Assembly (NCBI GenBank): GCA_009777335.1
Contig: WRMC01000003.1
Coordinates: 1 to 64,000, forward strand
Direction of reading: 5' to 3'
DNA length: 64,000 bases
DNA from: Treponema sp.
GTDB lineage: Bacteria > Spirochaetota > Spirochaetia > Treponematales > Breznakiellaceae
Each line of letters begins with the position of its first letter. The first letter of the stretch is position 1. Under the pieces are notes generated by a model, which had not been told where the DNA came from, ran no database searches, and was given only the letters and a program-made list of their open reading frames with translations. Shown here one piece after another: positions 9,349-19,101 of this stretch. Both the position numbers and the translations under genes were made by a program.

Positions 9349-9912
9349 ATGAGCCAGAACAAAGTAAAGGTTACTATCAAGTCAGACCATATCAAGAAAG
9401 TATGGATTGGCGACCCGTGCTACGTTATCTCTGATACATTATGGGATAGCGTATGTGAGCAGACCTTCACAGGTGACGAAGAAACAGCGTTTGTAATTAC
9501 CTTCACCCGGGACCAAGTGGAAGATGCAGAAATCCTACTTCCCCCCGAAGATGCACCATTGCAGTTCCTCCAGTGCGGGACCATGTACGGTGACGGTGAA
9601 TACCAGTCAGAAACCGCTTATGAATATGGTGTCGATTCTGGGACCCTCGGTGTTGTGCCAGATTACCTCATCCCTATGGAATGCCATGAAGACGCTGAAA
9701 GGCTTGGTAAGTATTTCGATGTTGATGGGGAAATAACCCTAGAGACCGATGGCGAGGGAACTTTCACCTTCTCCCATAACGGCTTGGTCATCGAAACCAT
9801 TTGGACTGGTGACGAGGACGAAGACGATGAGGTCCTCTGTGATGACTGTGGATATCCTTCTGAACACTGCGTGTGCACCGAAGAAAACGATGAGGAGGAA
9901 GATGATGAGTGA
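9349..9912 (+). CDS. hypothetical phage protein
   Basis: IGDPCYVI motif, acidic Cys-containing tail. Confidence 0.7.
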   Translation: MSQNKVKVTIKSDHIKKVWIGDPCYVISDTLWDSVCEQTFTGDEETAFVITFTRDQVEDAEILLPPEDAPLQFLQCGTMYGDGEYQSETAYEYGVDSGTLGVVPDYLIPMECHEDAERLGKYFDVDGEITLETDGEGTFTFSHNGLVIETIWTGDEDEDDEVLCDDCGYPSEHCVCTEENDEEEDDE

Positions 9913-10111
9913 CATTATCTACTCCGTCAATGAGGCCCTTAATTACCGGGATGTTTTACCAGAGACCAAGAAGGCAAGGGAAACCCTAACCCTTAGTGAA
10001 ATAGCCCAGACCCTGATATGGATGTCCAATAACCTCCGAAGTGAATGGGAGGCTGAGTTACAGAGCCATAAAAGGCAAGGCTGGAAAATTATTTCAAGGA
10101 GTGCGGTATGA
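9905..10111 (+). CDS. hypothetical protein
   Basis: ATG 9905 with upstream gaggaaga. Confidence 0.6.
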   Translation: MSDIIYSVNEALNYRDVLPETKKARETLTLSEIAQTLIWMSNNLRSEWEAELQSHKRQGWKIISRSAV

Positions 10112-10329
10112 AGAAGAAATACAACCTAGTCGGTCAGGACGGCAACGCCTTTGCGTTGATGGGCTATACCCGCAAGGCAATGCGGGAGTGTGGGTTCCCG
10201 AAGGACGAGATCCAAGCCGTGATGGATAAGGCCATGACAGGTGATTATTACCATCTTCTACGGGTACTCGATGAAGCCATCCAAGAGTGCAATAAAGGGG
10301 GAAAGCATGGCATTAGTAATGCAACATGA
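10108..10329 (+). CDS. hypothetical protein
   Basis: ORF, ATGA overlap. Confidence 0.6.
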   Translation: MKKKYNLVGQDGNAFALMGYTRKAMRECGFPKDEIQAVMDKAMTGDYYHLLRVLDEAIQECNKGGKHGISNAT

Positions 10330-11614
10330 AGTAAGCATAGCCATAGAGGGAAAGGTCAGGATAGTTTGCGACCTGCAAGCCGAAAGGTATAGGCCCTACG
10401 CTAAGATTGGTGATTGTTCTTTCTATTATGACCCAGCCACGGGATATAGGCCGGTAAACGCCCCTCCCAGGGTGAAAAAACTTTATCATCGATATGCTGA
10501 AATAGCCACCGGGTTGCTTGACCTTGCTTTGAAGAATTACATGGACATAAAGGATGAAGCCGAGCGGGCTCAGCAAAGAATTGAAGCTCATACACAAACA
10601 ATAGAGGAGGAAGAGCCTATGAAACAGGAACAGTTATTTAAGGCAGATGACCCTGATATGAAAATAATGCCAGGGACTACATCGTTGGAATCCTACATAG
10701 TTCACTGCGTCAAAAAAGAAGCAGTTGACCAGGTGGTGAATGTCACGAAACCCATGATTGACAGTTATATCCGGGATACTTATGGCACCTTGCCTAAGAG
10801 AATCGAGATAAAGACCGAGAAGGAAACTAAAGTCATTGAAGGCGTGGCCCACCATAAGTTTGAAACGGTCCTGAAACTGGTCAATGCCAATGTGCCTGTA
10901 TTTTTATCAGGTCCAGCGGGAAGTGGTAAAAATGTCATCTGTAAGCAGGTGTCAGAGGCCCTGAACATGGAGTTTTACTTCTCCAATGCCATAACCCAAG
11001 AGTACAAACTAACCGGGTTCATTGATGCCAATGGGCGGTTCCATGAGACCCAGTTCTATAAAGCCTTCACCAATGGGGGCCTGTTCATGCTGGACGAGAT
11101 TGATGCCTCCACCCCCGAGGTGCTTGTCATTCTAAACGCTGCCATTGCCAACGGGTACTTTGACTTCCCCACTGGTAAGGTAACGGCCCATGAGGACTTC
11201 CGCATCTGTGCTGCCGGAAATACTTTCGGGTCAGGGGCAGACATAACCTACACCGGGCGGTATCAACTGGATGCTTCCAGTTTAGACCGATTTGCCATCG
11301 TGGAAATTGACTATGACGAGGCCATTGAGACTGCCATTGCTTGCGGGAACACTGAGCTGGTCAAGTTTGTCAGGGACTTTAGGGAAGCCTGTAATAAACA
11401 GCACCTCAAGTTCATTGTCTCATACCGGGCCATAGAGAGGTTGCATAAACTGGAGAACGTCTTTGCCCATGCAGAGGCCATCAAGATAGTCCTCTTGAAG
11501 GGGCTCGAACACCATGATGCAAGGATTGTGTACGATAACCTTAAAACCGAAGATTCGGCCTATACGAAGGGGTTTAAGCAAGCCCTGAGTGAGATGGGGA
11601 GGGAAGTGGCATGA
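10307..11614 (+). CDS. MoxR/CbbQ-like AAA ATPase
   Basis: Walker A GPAGSGKN, Walker B GGLFMLDEID, sensor AAGNT. Confidence 0.85.
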   Translation: MALVMQHEVSIAIEGKVRIVCDLQAERYRPYAKIGDCSFYYDPATGYRPVNAPPRVKKLYHRYAEIATGLLDLALKNYMDIKDEAERAQQRIEAHTQTIEEEEPMKQEQLFKADDPDMKIMPGTTSLESYIVHCVKKEAVDQVVNVTKPMIDSYIRDTYGTLPKRIEIKTEKETKVIEGVAHHKFETVLKLVNANVPVFLSGPAGSGKNVICKQVSEALNMEFYFSNAITQEYKLTGFIDANGRFHETQFYKAFTNGGLFMLDEIDASTPEVLVILNAAIANGYFDFPTGKVTAHEDFRICAAGNTFGSGADITYTGRYQLDASSLDRFAIVEIDYDEAIETAIACGNTELVKFVRDFREACNKQHLKFIVSYRAIERLHKLENVFAHAEAIKIVLLKGLEHHDARIVYDNLKTEDSAYTKGFKQALSEMGREVA

Positions 11615-12474
11615 CCATTGTATACGAAAGATTTGAAAGCCTAGAGGACTACCTTACAACAATAAACACTAGGGAGCCTAATGAAGTGTTCAAATTTCAA
11701 TCTAAAAGTTCCCAAAAATGGGAAAGTGAAGACGAGGGATGGGCAAATACTTCATCTTACGAAGATGCTGACAAGTTGGCGTACCATGGCTACAAAGAAG
11801 GGTTTGACTCTTTAATGAGTGAGAATGCAAAAGCACAATATCGAAGCAACGCAACCAAAGCCTTTCCCAGCGTTGAACCTGTTGGGTTTACTCCCCATGT
11901 TCCCAATGCGATTGCTGGAAAACCCTACAGCATGATCAACAGGGTGAAAAGGGAAGTAAAGGATAAGACCGTTACCATTGTATATGAAAATGGTGGTTCC
12001 GCTCATATTGATGGTGAAGAGTTTATAAATGCTGGGAAAATGCTCCTTAATATCATTTATACCCTCGAAACGCAGGGGTACAGGATCGGCCTTTACACCT
12101 TGAAATGCAGTGTATCCCGTAGAAGTGAAGTCGCTTGCAATATAGTCATGCTTAAACATTATAGACAGCCATTGAATTATTTGAAAATCGCCTACTCATT
12201 GGTTCATCCATCATGGCTTAGAAGGCATGGGTTCAAATGGTTAGAAACAACCCCAGGACTTACAGATAATACTTTTACCTTTGGGTATGGAATACCTTTA
12301 AGACACGCAAGTTTTGGCGAATATATGGGAATACTAGAAAATCGTCAGAAGTGGTTAGTAGAAAATAAAATAATTGAACCTAGTTGGGTTTTATTAGACC
12401 AGTATTCCATAAATGAATATGGGCCTGGATCTGAAGATAAAATAATCAAAGACCATTTTGGAGGTAAAGTATGA
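11611..12474 (+). CDS. putative partner of MoxR-like ATPase
   Basis: ATGA overlap with AAA gene. Confidence 0.45.
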   Translation: MTIVYERFESLEDYLTTINTREPNEVFKFQSKSSQKWESEDEGWANTSSYEDADKLAYHGYKEGFDSLMSENAKAQYRSNATKAFPSVEPVGFTPHVPNAIAGKPYSMINRVKREVKDKTVTIVYENGGSAHIDGEEFINAGKMLLNIIYTLETQGYRIGLYTLKCSVSRRSEVACNIVMLKHYRQPLNYLKIAYSLVHPSWLRRHGFKWLETTPGLTDNTFTFGYGIPLRHASFGEYMGILENRQKWLVENKIIEPSWVLLDQYSINEYGPGSEDKIIKDHFGGKV

Positions 12475-12866
12475 CGCTAGTGAGAATCAGGCATTTTTAT
12501 GACAACGGTATTGGGCATAATAAGGGGGATGTTTGGAGTGTTGTTGAAACCCTCTACCAAGGGGAAGAATGGAACGAAAGCCGGGCCAGAAAGTATGTTA
12601 AGGGGCAAAATGCCGTGGTCTATGTGTTAGAGCATAACGAATATGAAAGGCCCACCTTCTTCTACCTAGATGAGCCCTTCCCCGAATGGTCAGATGGGGG
12701 CTGGTACGACTATGACGAGTGTGAAAGCAGGAATGAATCAGATGCGACCTGCGATGCTGGATGCCACATATGTCCCCATCATGATACGTCCTTTTATAGG
12801 TTGCAAAATGCCCAGCAGATAGCCTGGATTAAAGAACACGGAAAGGAGATTAAGTATGAACGTTGA
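12471..12866 (+). CDS. hypothetical protein
   Basis: ORF. Confidence 0.6.
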   Translation: MTLVRIRHFYDNGIGHNKGDVWSVVETLYQGEEWNESRARKYVKGQNAVVYVLEHNEYERPTFFYLDEPFPEWSDGGWYDYDECESRNESDATCDAGCHICPHHDTSFYRLQNAQQIAWIKEHGKEIKYER

Positions 12867-13266
12867 CGATCTTAAGAAGCTGGTGCCTTGGCAAGAATTA
12901 GAGGTTATCGAGGGAAGCAGAGAACTGAGCAAGGTTTTGGCTAGGATGGCAGAGAGAATAGACCATATTCCTGTCTTATATGAAACCGAAAACCTTGAGG
13001 ATGAACAAGCCCATTGCTACCTTCATTATTTTAATATAGCAGGGTCAGCGGACTGGTATATCTTCGAGGTGGATATGGAAACCATGGAGGGCTTTGGGTT
13101 CGTAACCCTGTCTGGGGATTTTGATGACCATAATGCCGAGTTTGGGTATGTCCATGTAGGGGAGTTGTGCGAAATTGCCCTTATCAATCTTGACCTGCAT
13201 TTTGGGGGTATCACCAGAGCAGAAATAAAACGCCGCCGATATGGCGAGGTAACAGAAAAGGAGTAA
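12856..13266 (+). CDS. hypothetical protein
   Basis: ORF. Confidence 0.6.
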   Translation: MNVDDLKKLVPWQELEVIEGSRELSKVLARMAERIDHIPVLYETENLEDEQAHCYLHYFNIAGSADWYIFEVDMETMEGFGFVTLSGDFDDHNAEFGYVHVGELCEIALINLDLHFGGITRAEIKRRRYGEVTEKE

Positions 13267-13270
13267 AGCC

Positions 13271-13642
13271 ATGAACCAATTAAACAGCCTATTGTTAGAG
13301 GGGAGCATCGCAAGTGAACCTGAGAGGCACCAAAAGCCCGATGGCACAGTTGTGTGTGCCTGCCAGATAGTTCACAAACGGTATCCCAGATACCCCGAAG
13401 TACATGAGGAAAAGCTCTATATAACCATAACTGCCTATGGGAGCCTTGCTGAGCAACTACTCGCCAAGGGTAAAATCGGCAGGGGCCTACGGGTTGTGGG
13501 GAGATTTTCCCATCCTAAGCAGGGTATTCCCCGAGGTGGTGAGATAGTTATCATCCCTGAGCATATAGAGTTACGTCCTGGAAAGCCCGAATCTAACGAA
13601 GAGCAAGAATCGCTATTCGCCGAAGAGGGGGACCAGGTATGA
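13271..13642 (+). CDS. second SSB-like OB-fold protein
   Basis: MNQLNSLLLEGSIASEPE..GRGLRVVGRF. Confidence 0.75.
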   Translation: MNQLNSLLLEGSIASEPERHQKPDGTVVCACQIVHKRYPRYPEVHEEKLYITITAYGSLAEQLLAKGKIGRGLRVVGRFSHPKQGIPRGGEIVIIPEHIELRPGKPESNEEQESLFAEEGDQV

Positions 13643-14103
13643 CAAAAAAGCAGATAAAGTCAGTAGAAGATGCAGGGAACATTGTCAAGAAATACCGCAA
13701 TAAAAAGCAGGAAAACTTTTGGGCCTTGACCTTGGATTCTTCTCATAAGGTTATCAAGTGTCACCATGTTTCTAAGGGGGTCTTGAATAGGACTATAGTA
13801 CACCCTAGGGAGTGTTTTTACCATGCCATTCGGGACAACGCCCTGAGTGTCATGTTTGCCCATAATCACCCCAGCGGTGAACTTATCCCATCCGAAGAGG
13901 ATATCAGGATAACCAAAATGTTGACACTGGCAGGAAAGGTTTTGGGTATTCCTGTTGTGGATCACATCATCGTAGCCCGTGGGAATGATAGGGTCTACTC
14001 ATTTCAAAGAGACAGCGATGTTGCTAAGGATATGGCTAAAGGCTTGTCCTTTGAAGAGACAATGCAGTTTGTAGCGGAATTTTTTAGCATGTCCGAAAAA
14101 TAA
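13639..14103 (+). CDS. RadC-like JAB/MPN protein
   Basis: FAHNHPSGELIPSEEDIRIT JAMM motif. Confidence 0.85.
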   Translation: MTKKQIKSVEDAGNIVKKYRNKKQENFWALTLDSSHKVIKCHHVSKGVLNRTIVHPRECFYHAIRDNALSVMFAHNHPSGELIPSEEDIRITKMLTLAGKVLGIPVVDHIIVARGNDRVYSFQRDSDVAKDMAKGLSFEETMQFVAEFFSMSEK

Positions 14104-14153
14104 TTATGTGCAATATGTGGACATATGTGGACATAAGGGTACATAAGAGACAA
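14104..14153 (+). repeat. Iteron cluster A: five ~10-bp units (TTATGTGCAA TATGTGGACA TATGTGGACA TAAGGGTACA TAAGAGACAA)
   Basis: 10-bp periodicity read directly; related cluster at 53938. Confidence 0.7.
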
Positions 14154-14244
14154 GAATTTAATTAAAATTATTTTAATTTTCTTGACAGTTAGTGTAAAGA
14201 AGATATAAAATAATCTTTAATGGAACGTGAACGGAGGCGATAAG

Positions 14245-14511
14245 ATGAATCCTAAGAAAAGTGATGTTACTCCAGTGGGGTTATTTCTCAGAAGGCTCAG
14301 GTTTGAGCATAACGAAAGTCAAGAAGAGATGGCCCAGAAGTTAGGCATTACTGCCCCTTATATTAGCTTGCTCGAGTACAGGCAACCGTTGACGAAGAAG
14401 CTCGCTTTAGGGATTATTCGGTCTTACAACCTGAGCGGGAAAGAGAAAGATGCGTTTGTAAACATGGTGACCAATGATGTGGTGCAACGGTTTTGGGGGA
14501 AGGTGGGATGA
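14245..14511 (+). CDS. XRE-family HTH protein
   Basis: LRRLRFEHNESQEEMAQKLGITAPYISLLE. Confidence 0.85.
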   Translation: MNPKKSDVTPVGLFLRRLRFEHNESQEEMAQKLGITAPYISLLEYRQPLTKKLALGIIRSYNLSGKEKDAFVNMVTNDVVQRFWGKVG

Positions 14512-15173
14512 CAAGGGAAGAATACACACGGGAGCATTACAGGCGAGCTAAAATATGGAATGACCAGGAATGGCAAGCCGAGCAAAGAGAATTAGAAAAA
14601 TCCCATGTAGAAAATTTTATTAAGAGCGATCCCATTGCCGATGAATATAGCTCTTTATTAGAGAAATGTCTTTTAAACCAGTATTGGATTTCTGCGAAGT
14701 CAAGCCCTCACCAGTATACATTGATGAAAGATTTTAAGGATACAGGTGGCATAGAATATAGTTCAATAACTTCAGCAATAGGGAAATATGGTTTTTTTGG
14801 GTATTATTGGTGTGAATTGCACCAATACCTCATTTTAGGAGACTTTTATTACTGGAGTTCATTGTACCCGGACTCATGGGAATTGATAAACCGTTCTAGA
14901 ATTGATACCCCACCGAAAGAAGCGTATAAAACTAATTTTGAAGGGAAATGGGCAATTGTTGGAAAACCCAGTATTAAAAGTTACCCCTACCCTTGTAATC
15001 CTTATAACGGAAAACCTTTAGACAAGAACCCATTTAATGGGAACCCGATTAGAGAATTTAATTTGGACCCAGAGCATTGCAAATTTACAGTAAAAAGTAA
15101 TTATACAGAAGAAAAGAAACCAGTAGTTTATAAAGACAAACCTATAATTTACAGACAAGGGATGTTATTTTAG
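14508..15173 (+). CDS. hypothetical protein with N-terminal TREEYTREHYRRAK motif
   Basis: ORF; motif shared with MuF protein. Confidence 0.65.
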   Translation: MTREEYTREHYRRAKIWNDQEWQAEQRELEKSHVENFIKSDPIADEYSSLLEKCLLNQYWISAKSSPHQYTLMKDFKDTGGIEYSSITSAIGKYGFFGYYWCELHQYLILGDFYYWSSLYPDSWELINRSRIDTPPKEAYKTNFEGKWAIVGKPSIKSYPYPCNPYNGKPLDKNPFNGNPIREFNLDPEHCKFTVKSNYTEEKKPVVYKDKPIIYRQGMLF

Positions 15174-15182
15174 GAGGGACAA

Positions 15183-15848
15183 GTGAAAATTAATTGTACA
15201 TATAAAGAATTACTGCCCATTAGCCAACTCTCCATAAAAATGACCGAGAAGTTAAAAATACGGACTAAACAGAGCGTTAATGAAGAGGCAAGAAGGCTGC
15301 TTCTTCATGGATTTTTAACTCCTATTTTTGTATGGAAAAATAATCAAGTTAATGAGGTAGTTGACGGTGTAGGAAGGTGTCTTGCTATAAAAGCTATAAA
15401 CGATAATTTAATTGGCCTTAACCTTAATGGGGAATTGGAAAATAATCTAGGGGAAGAGGTAAAAGAAGCCCCAGTAGTTTATATTGAATCTACTTCATTA
15501 GAAGAGGCAAAGAAAAAGGTATTGCTTGTAAACTCTATGTTTGGGAAGATTGATAAAGATACACTGGAGGAATACAGTAAATTATCAGGGGATAGCGTAG
15601 ACTATATAAATTGCCATACTACATTTTTTGAGTATGTGAACGAAGTCGAGGCTGAGATGCCAGAAATATCTTTAGATTCCGAATGGCTAAACACTGGTTA
15701 TGAACCGAAAATTGGGGGGCATGATATATCAGAAGAAGACATAAGTAAAGCAGAGAAAAAAATCACTGAAATTGTAGCTACTAAAGAGAAAGAATATGTA
15801 ACAGTAACCTGCCATAATTGCGGACATATTTTCACTGTAGGTAAGTAG
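15183..15848 (+). CDS. ParB-like domain plus C-terminal zinc ribbon
   Basis: VVDGVGRCLAIKAI; C-terminal CHNCGHIF; same architecture as 20088-20585. Confidence 0.6.
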   Translation: MKINCTYKELLPISQLSIKMTEKLKIRTKQSVNEEARRLLLHGFLTPIFVWKNNQVNEVVDGVGRCLAIKAINDNLIGLNLNGELENNLGEEVKEAPVVYIESTSLEEAKKKVLLVNSMFGKIDKDTLEEYSKLSGDSVDYINCHTTFFEYVNEVEAEMPEISLDSEWLNTGYEPKIGGHDISEEDISKAEKKITEIVATKEKEYVTVTCHNCGHIFTVGK

Positions 15849-15877
15849 GAATTGCTAACACACGGGAGGGACATTAA

Positions 15878-16654
15878 ATGAACAGAAAAATACTCATCAT
15901 AGGATATGGGAATATAGGTAAACATATACATGAAGAATTAAAACCACTAGACCCTGATATTTATGACCCGTATATACCCGAATTTTCTAAAATGCCTACT
16001 GAAAATTATGATGTAGCCTTTATTGCAGTTCCCACTGAAATGAATCATGACGGGAGTTGTAATATCTCAATAGTAATAGAATCGGTAAAGAATGCCAATG
16101 CAAAGGTAATAGCAATACGTTCTACTGTTCCTCCGGGCACGAACAAAGAACTAACAAAAATAACAGGAAAAACCATAGTATCAGCTCCCGAGTTTTATGG
16201 AGTATCACAGCACAGCAAGAGAAACCTTGATTTCATCATTTTGGGGGCAGACGGGCCGAGTAAATATGCCGTAGGTCAAGTATTCGCCAAAGTAAAAACC
16301 GGGAACTATCGTATACATTATACTGATTCTCTTACAGCAGAATTGGTAAAATATATGTTAAATTGCTACCTTGCGATGAAGGTAACATTTTGCAATGAGT
16401 TTGCTTTAGTAGCAAATAAAATTGGAGTTGAGTACCAGGAGTTAAGAGAATTATTTATCTTAGATGAAAGAATAAGCCCGTCTCATACTATCTCATATCC
16501 AGAACAGCCATTTTACGACAATCATTGCTTTAATAAAGATGTACCAGCATTCTTGAAATTCACTAAGTCAATTGGCATTGAACCTAAATTAGTAGAAGCA
16601 GTCGAAAAAGTAAACAAAGAGATGAAAAGTAAGTATGGTGGCTTAGATGACTAA
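15878..16654 (+). CDS. UDP-glucose/GDP-mannose dehydrogenase-like protein lacking the C-terminal NDP-sugar domain
   Basis: IIGYGNIGKH, RSTVPPGT, AELVKYMLN, HCFNKDVPAF. Confidence 0.75.
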   Translation: MNRKILIIGYGNIGKHIHEELKPLDPDIYDPYIPEFSKMPTENYDVAFIAVPTEMNHDGSCNISIVIESVKNANAKVIAIRSTVPPGTNKELTKITGKTIVSAPEFYGVSQHSKRNLDFIILGADGPSKYAVGQVFAKVKTGNYRIHYTDSLTAELVKYMLNCYLAMKVTFCNEFALVANKIGVEYQELRELFILDERISPSHTISYPEQPFYDNHCFNKDVPAFLKFTKSIGIEPKLVEAVEKVNKEMKSKYGGLDD

Positions 16655-17465
16655 AAAGCTGTTTTCTGCCGTTTGGTGTCTTGATGCCAGTGACAAGTAT
16701 TTTCTAGGGGCAAGTAGTAGCATCTGTTCATGTATGAAATACCATGGAGATGATATATTATACCACATAATAACCAGTAAAGAATTAACTGCATTTCAGA
16801 AGGATATAGTCAATAGAATTACTAGGACGTATGGGCAGGAAATTGAAATAGTAAAACTTAATGGAATATCTGCATTCAAAGGATATTCACGTTCATGGCC
16901 CCCCATCGTTTATGCACGACTTTTAATTGGCGACCACTTTAAACTACCTTATATGGCTATTGATGCAGATGTGTTATTTTTTTCCAAAATAGATGATATA
17001 TCTTTCCTCACGCCCGAAAAACCAATAGCATCTTTATGCGACAGTGCCCAGATAAAAAAAGGAAAAATGGAAAAGTTGAATAATGCATTCGGATCCACAA
17101 TGGATAAATACTTGAATGGTGGAGTATTATTTGTATTACCAGGAACAATCCATAAAAGAGTAGTCCCGGAGTTTTTAAAAAAGCATGGTAAACACCCAGC
17201 GTTAGAGCATAATGAACAAGATATAGTGAACATCATATTTTCAGGAAAAACCCAGTATTACCCGGATGGGTATGGTTTATTATTATACAACCGAAGCAAG
17301 AAGTGGAAAAATGAACGAATCAACGAAATAATGGGGGGGGGGGGGTATAAGTTTGTGCACATATTTGAAAAACAATGGGTCGAGACCAGTGTTTTCTATG
17401 AATTGCATAAGTCATATCTTTACGAAATTGGTATTAACTCTGATGCTATAGTGGAGAATGTATAG
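16647..17465 (+). CDS. GT8-like glycosyltransferase
   Basis: YARLLIGDHF..YMAIDADVLFF (DxD), HNEQDIVN. Confidence 0.75.
   Translation: MTKKLFSAVWCLDASDKYFLGASSSICSCMKYHGDDILYHIITSKELTAFQKDIVNRITRTYGQEIEIVKLNGISAFKGYSRSWPPIVYARLLIGDHFKLPYMAIDADVLFFSKIDDISFLTPEKPIASLCDSAQIKKGKMEKLNNAFGSTMDKYLNGGVLFVLPGTIHKRVVPEFLKKHGKHPALEHNEQDIVNIIFSGKTQYYPDGYGLLLYNRSKKWKNERINEIMGGGGYKFVHIFEKQWVETSVFYELHKSYLYEIGINSDAIVENV
17333..17345 (+). repeat. poly-G tract (G13) inside GT8 gene
   Basis: atggggggggggggg tataa; codons ATG GGG GGG GGG GGG TAT. Confidence 0.95.
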
Positions 17466-17924
17466 ATGATTTTATTTGATTACAGGATTGGTGTCTCCCA
17501 GAATAACGGGCTAGGTCTATTCACGAAAGAAAAAATAGGTAAAGGACAGGTATGCTTTGTTTCTACCCCGAATCTTGATCAAACTTTAACGGAAGAAGAG
17601 TTTGCATATTTGCCTAATGTAGACCAGGAAGAGATTATACATTATGGGTATAAAGACGAGCGGACAAATCTTTATAGGTTAGATTTTGATGTAGGATTAA
17701 GGTTCTTGAATCATTCTGCTGATTCGAATATTACGCAAGATATAAATGATAGTGACACTTATCTTACGGCAAAAAGGGATATTGAGGCAGGAGAAGAAAT
17801 TCTTTGGAATTACTTAGAAATCATGGATATTGAATTTTTCAGGAAGGGTTTTAATTACCTCCCAATAGACGATGTTGAAAAACTCATAGAAGAATCATTA
17901 TATGCTAATACCAAGGAGCAGTAA
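17466..17924 (+). CDS. SET-domain protein
   Basis: NGLGLFTKEKIGKGQ, RFLNHSADSNI, IEAGEEILWNY. Confidence 0.75.
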   Translation: MILFDYRIGVSQNNGLGLFTKEKIGKGQVCFVSTPNLDQTLTEEEFAYLPNVDQEEIIHYGYKDERTNLYRLDFDVGLRFLNHSADSNITQDINDSDTYLTAKRDIEAGEEILWNYLEIMDIEFFRKGFNYLPIDDVEKLIEESLYANTKEQ

Positions 17925-17925
17925 T

Positions 17926-18486
17926 ATGAACCACAGGATATCAATTAGAGATATTATGGTTGATAATCTCGATGATTTGTTTAAGGGAGAGAAAGCAGAG
18001 GCTATGTATTGTGACCCACCTTGGGGAATAGGCCATATAAAGTATTTTAGGACATTAAACGGGCAGAAACATAAGCAGAGTGATGATTGGCTTACGTTCT
18101 TAGGAAGAATTAAATTCCTTTATAATCGGCATGTTACTGGCCCATTGTTTCTAGAGTGTGGCCCACGATTCGTTAACGATATATTACAAGTCTTTGGAAC
18201 CCCGTCAGCAAAGTATGAATGTAAATATGGTGCTGGGTTACCTTTCTTTGTTTTATGTTTCGGGGCAGTGCCAGCAAACAGCCCAGTAGCATTTAAGGAT
18301 TGGAAAATACCTTACACAGTTTTAGGGTCTATACAAAATAAGCCCAAAAGCGTTTTTGATTGTTGTGTAGGATTAGGGCAAACTGCTAGGGCTTGCAAAG
18401 AAATAGGGGCTATATGCTATGCGAATGAACTAAACCCGCAAAGAGCAGAAAAAACGATGAAGATTCTCGATTTCGAGCAAGTTTGA
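17926..18486 (+). CDS. amino-methyltransferase-like protein (N4C/N6A type)
   Basis: YCDPPWGIGH then C-terminal VFDCCVGLGQTARA (motif IV before I). Confidence 0.7.
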   Translation: MNHRISIRDIMVDNLDDLFKGEKAEAMYCDPPWGIGHIKYFRTLNGQKHKQSDDWLTFLGRIKFLYNRHVTGPLFLECGPRFVNDILQVFGTPSAKYECKYGAGLPFFVLCFGAVPANSPVAFKDWKIPYTVLGSIQNKPKSVFDCCVGLGQTARACKEIGAICYANELNPQRAEKTMKILDFEQV

Positions 18487-18498
18487 GGGGCAGAAAAC

Positions 18499-19101
18499 AT
18501 GAAGTTTATTATGAGGACAACTTACGAAAGAAAAGTAGATGAATACCCTAAAGACATTCCGGGACTTATATTTTCAACAATATCAGAACGAAGCGGGTAT
18601 AAAAACTTTCAGAACGCATTATCAATAGCAGGTGATGATTCGGCTGTCCACATGGAAGACGACATAATTTTATGTGCAGATTTCTATAACCGTATTAAAA
18701 TCATAGTTAACGAACGCCCCAATGATATTATACAGTTTTTCAGCGGGACCAGAAGCGATGACCAAAAAAAAGGTACTAGGTATGAAACAGGTGCAAAATT
18801 TTTATGGGCCCAATGTTTTTATTTGCCACCTGGGATGAGTAAGGAAATGTATCATTTTAGCTTAAACTGGAAAGATAGGGATAACAAGTTTGGCGGATGG
18901 TCTGATGTAATGGTTGCAGACTATTTTAAGATGAAAAAAAGGAAGTATCTTGTAGTAGTTCCTAGTTTGGTAGACCACATGGAAGGAAAATCCCTCATAG
19001 ACCCAAGGCGTAGCAGTAAAAGGCAATCTAAAACATTCAAGATGTCTCCTCCACTTGAAGAGTATGGCCTTGGGCTCATCACCATAAAGGGAGGGGCGTA
19101 G
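18499..19101 (+). CDS. GT-A-like glycosyltransferase
   Basis: VHMEDDIILC; VVPSLVDHMEGKSLI. Confidence 0.6.
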   Translation: MKFIMRTTYERKVDEYPKDIPGLIFSTISERSGYKNFQNALSIAGDDSAVHMEDDIILCADFYNRIKIIVNERPNDIIQFFSGTRSDDQKKGTRYETGAKFLWAQCFYLPPGMSKEMYHFSLNWKDRDNKFGGWSDVMVADYFKMKKRKYLVVVPSLVDHMEGKSLIDPRRSSKRQSKTFKMSPPLEEYGLGLITIKGGA

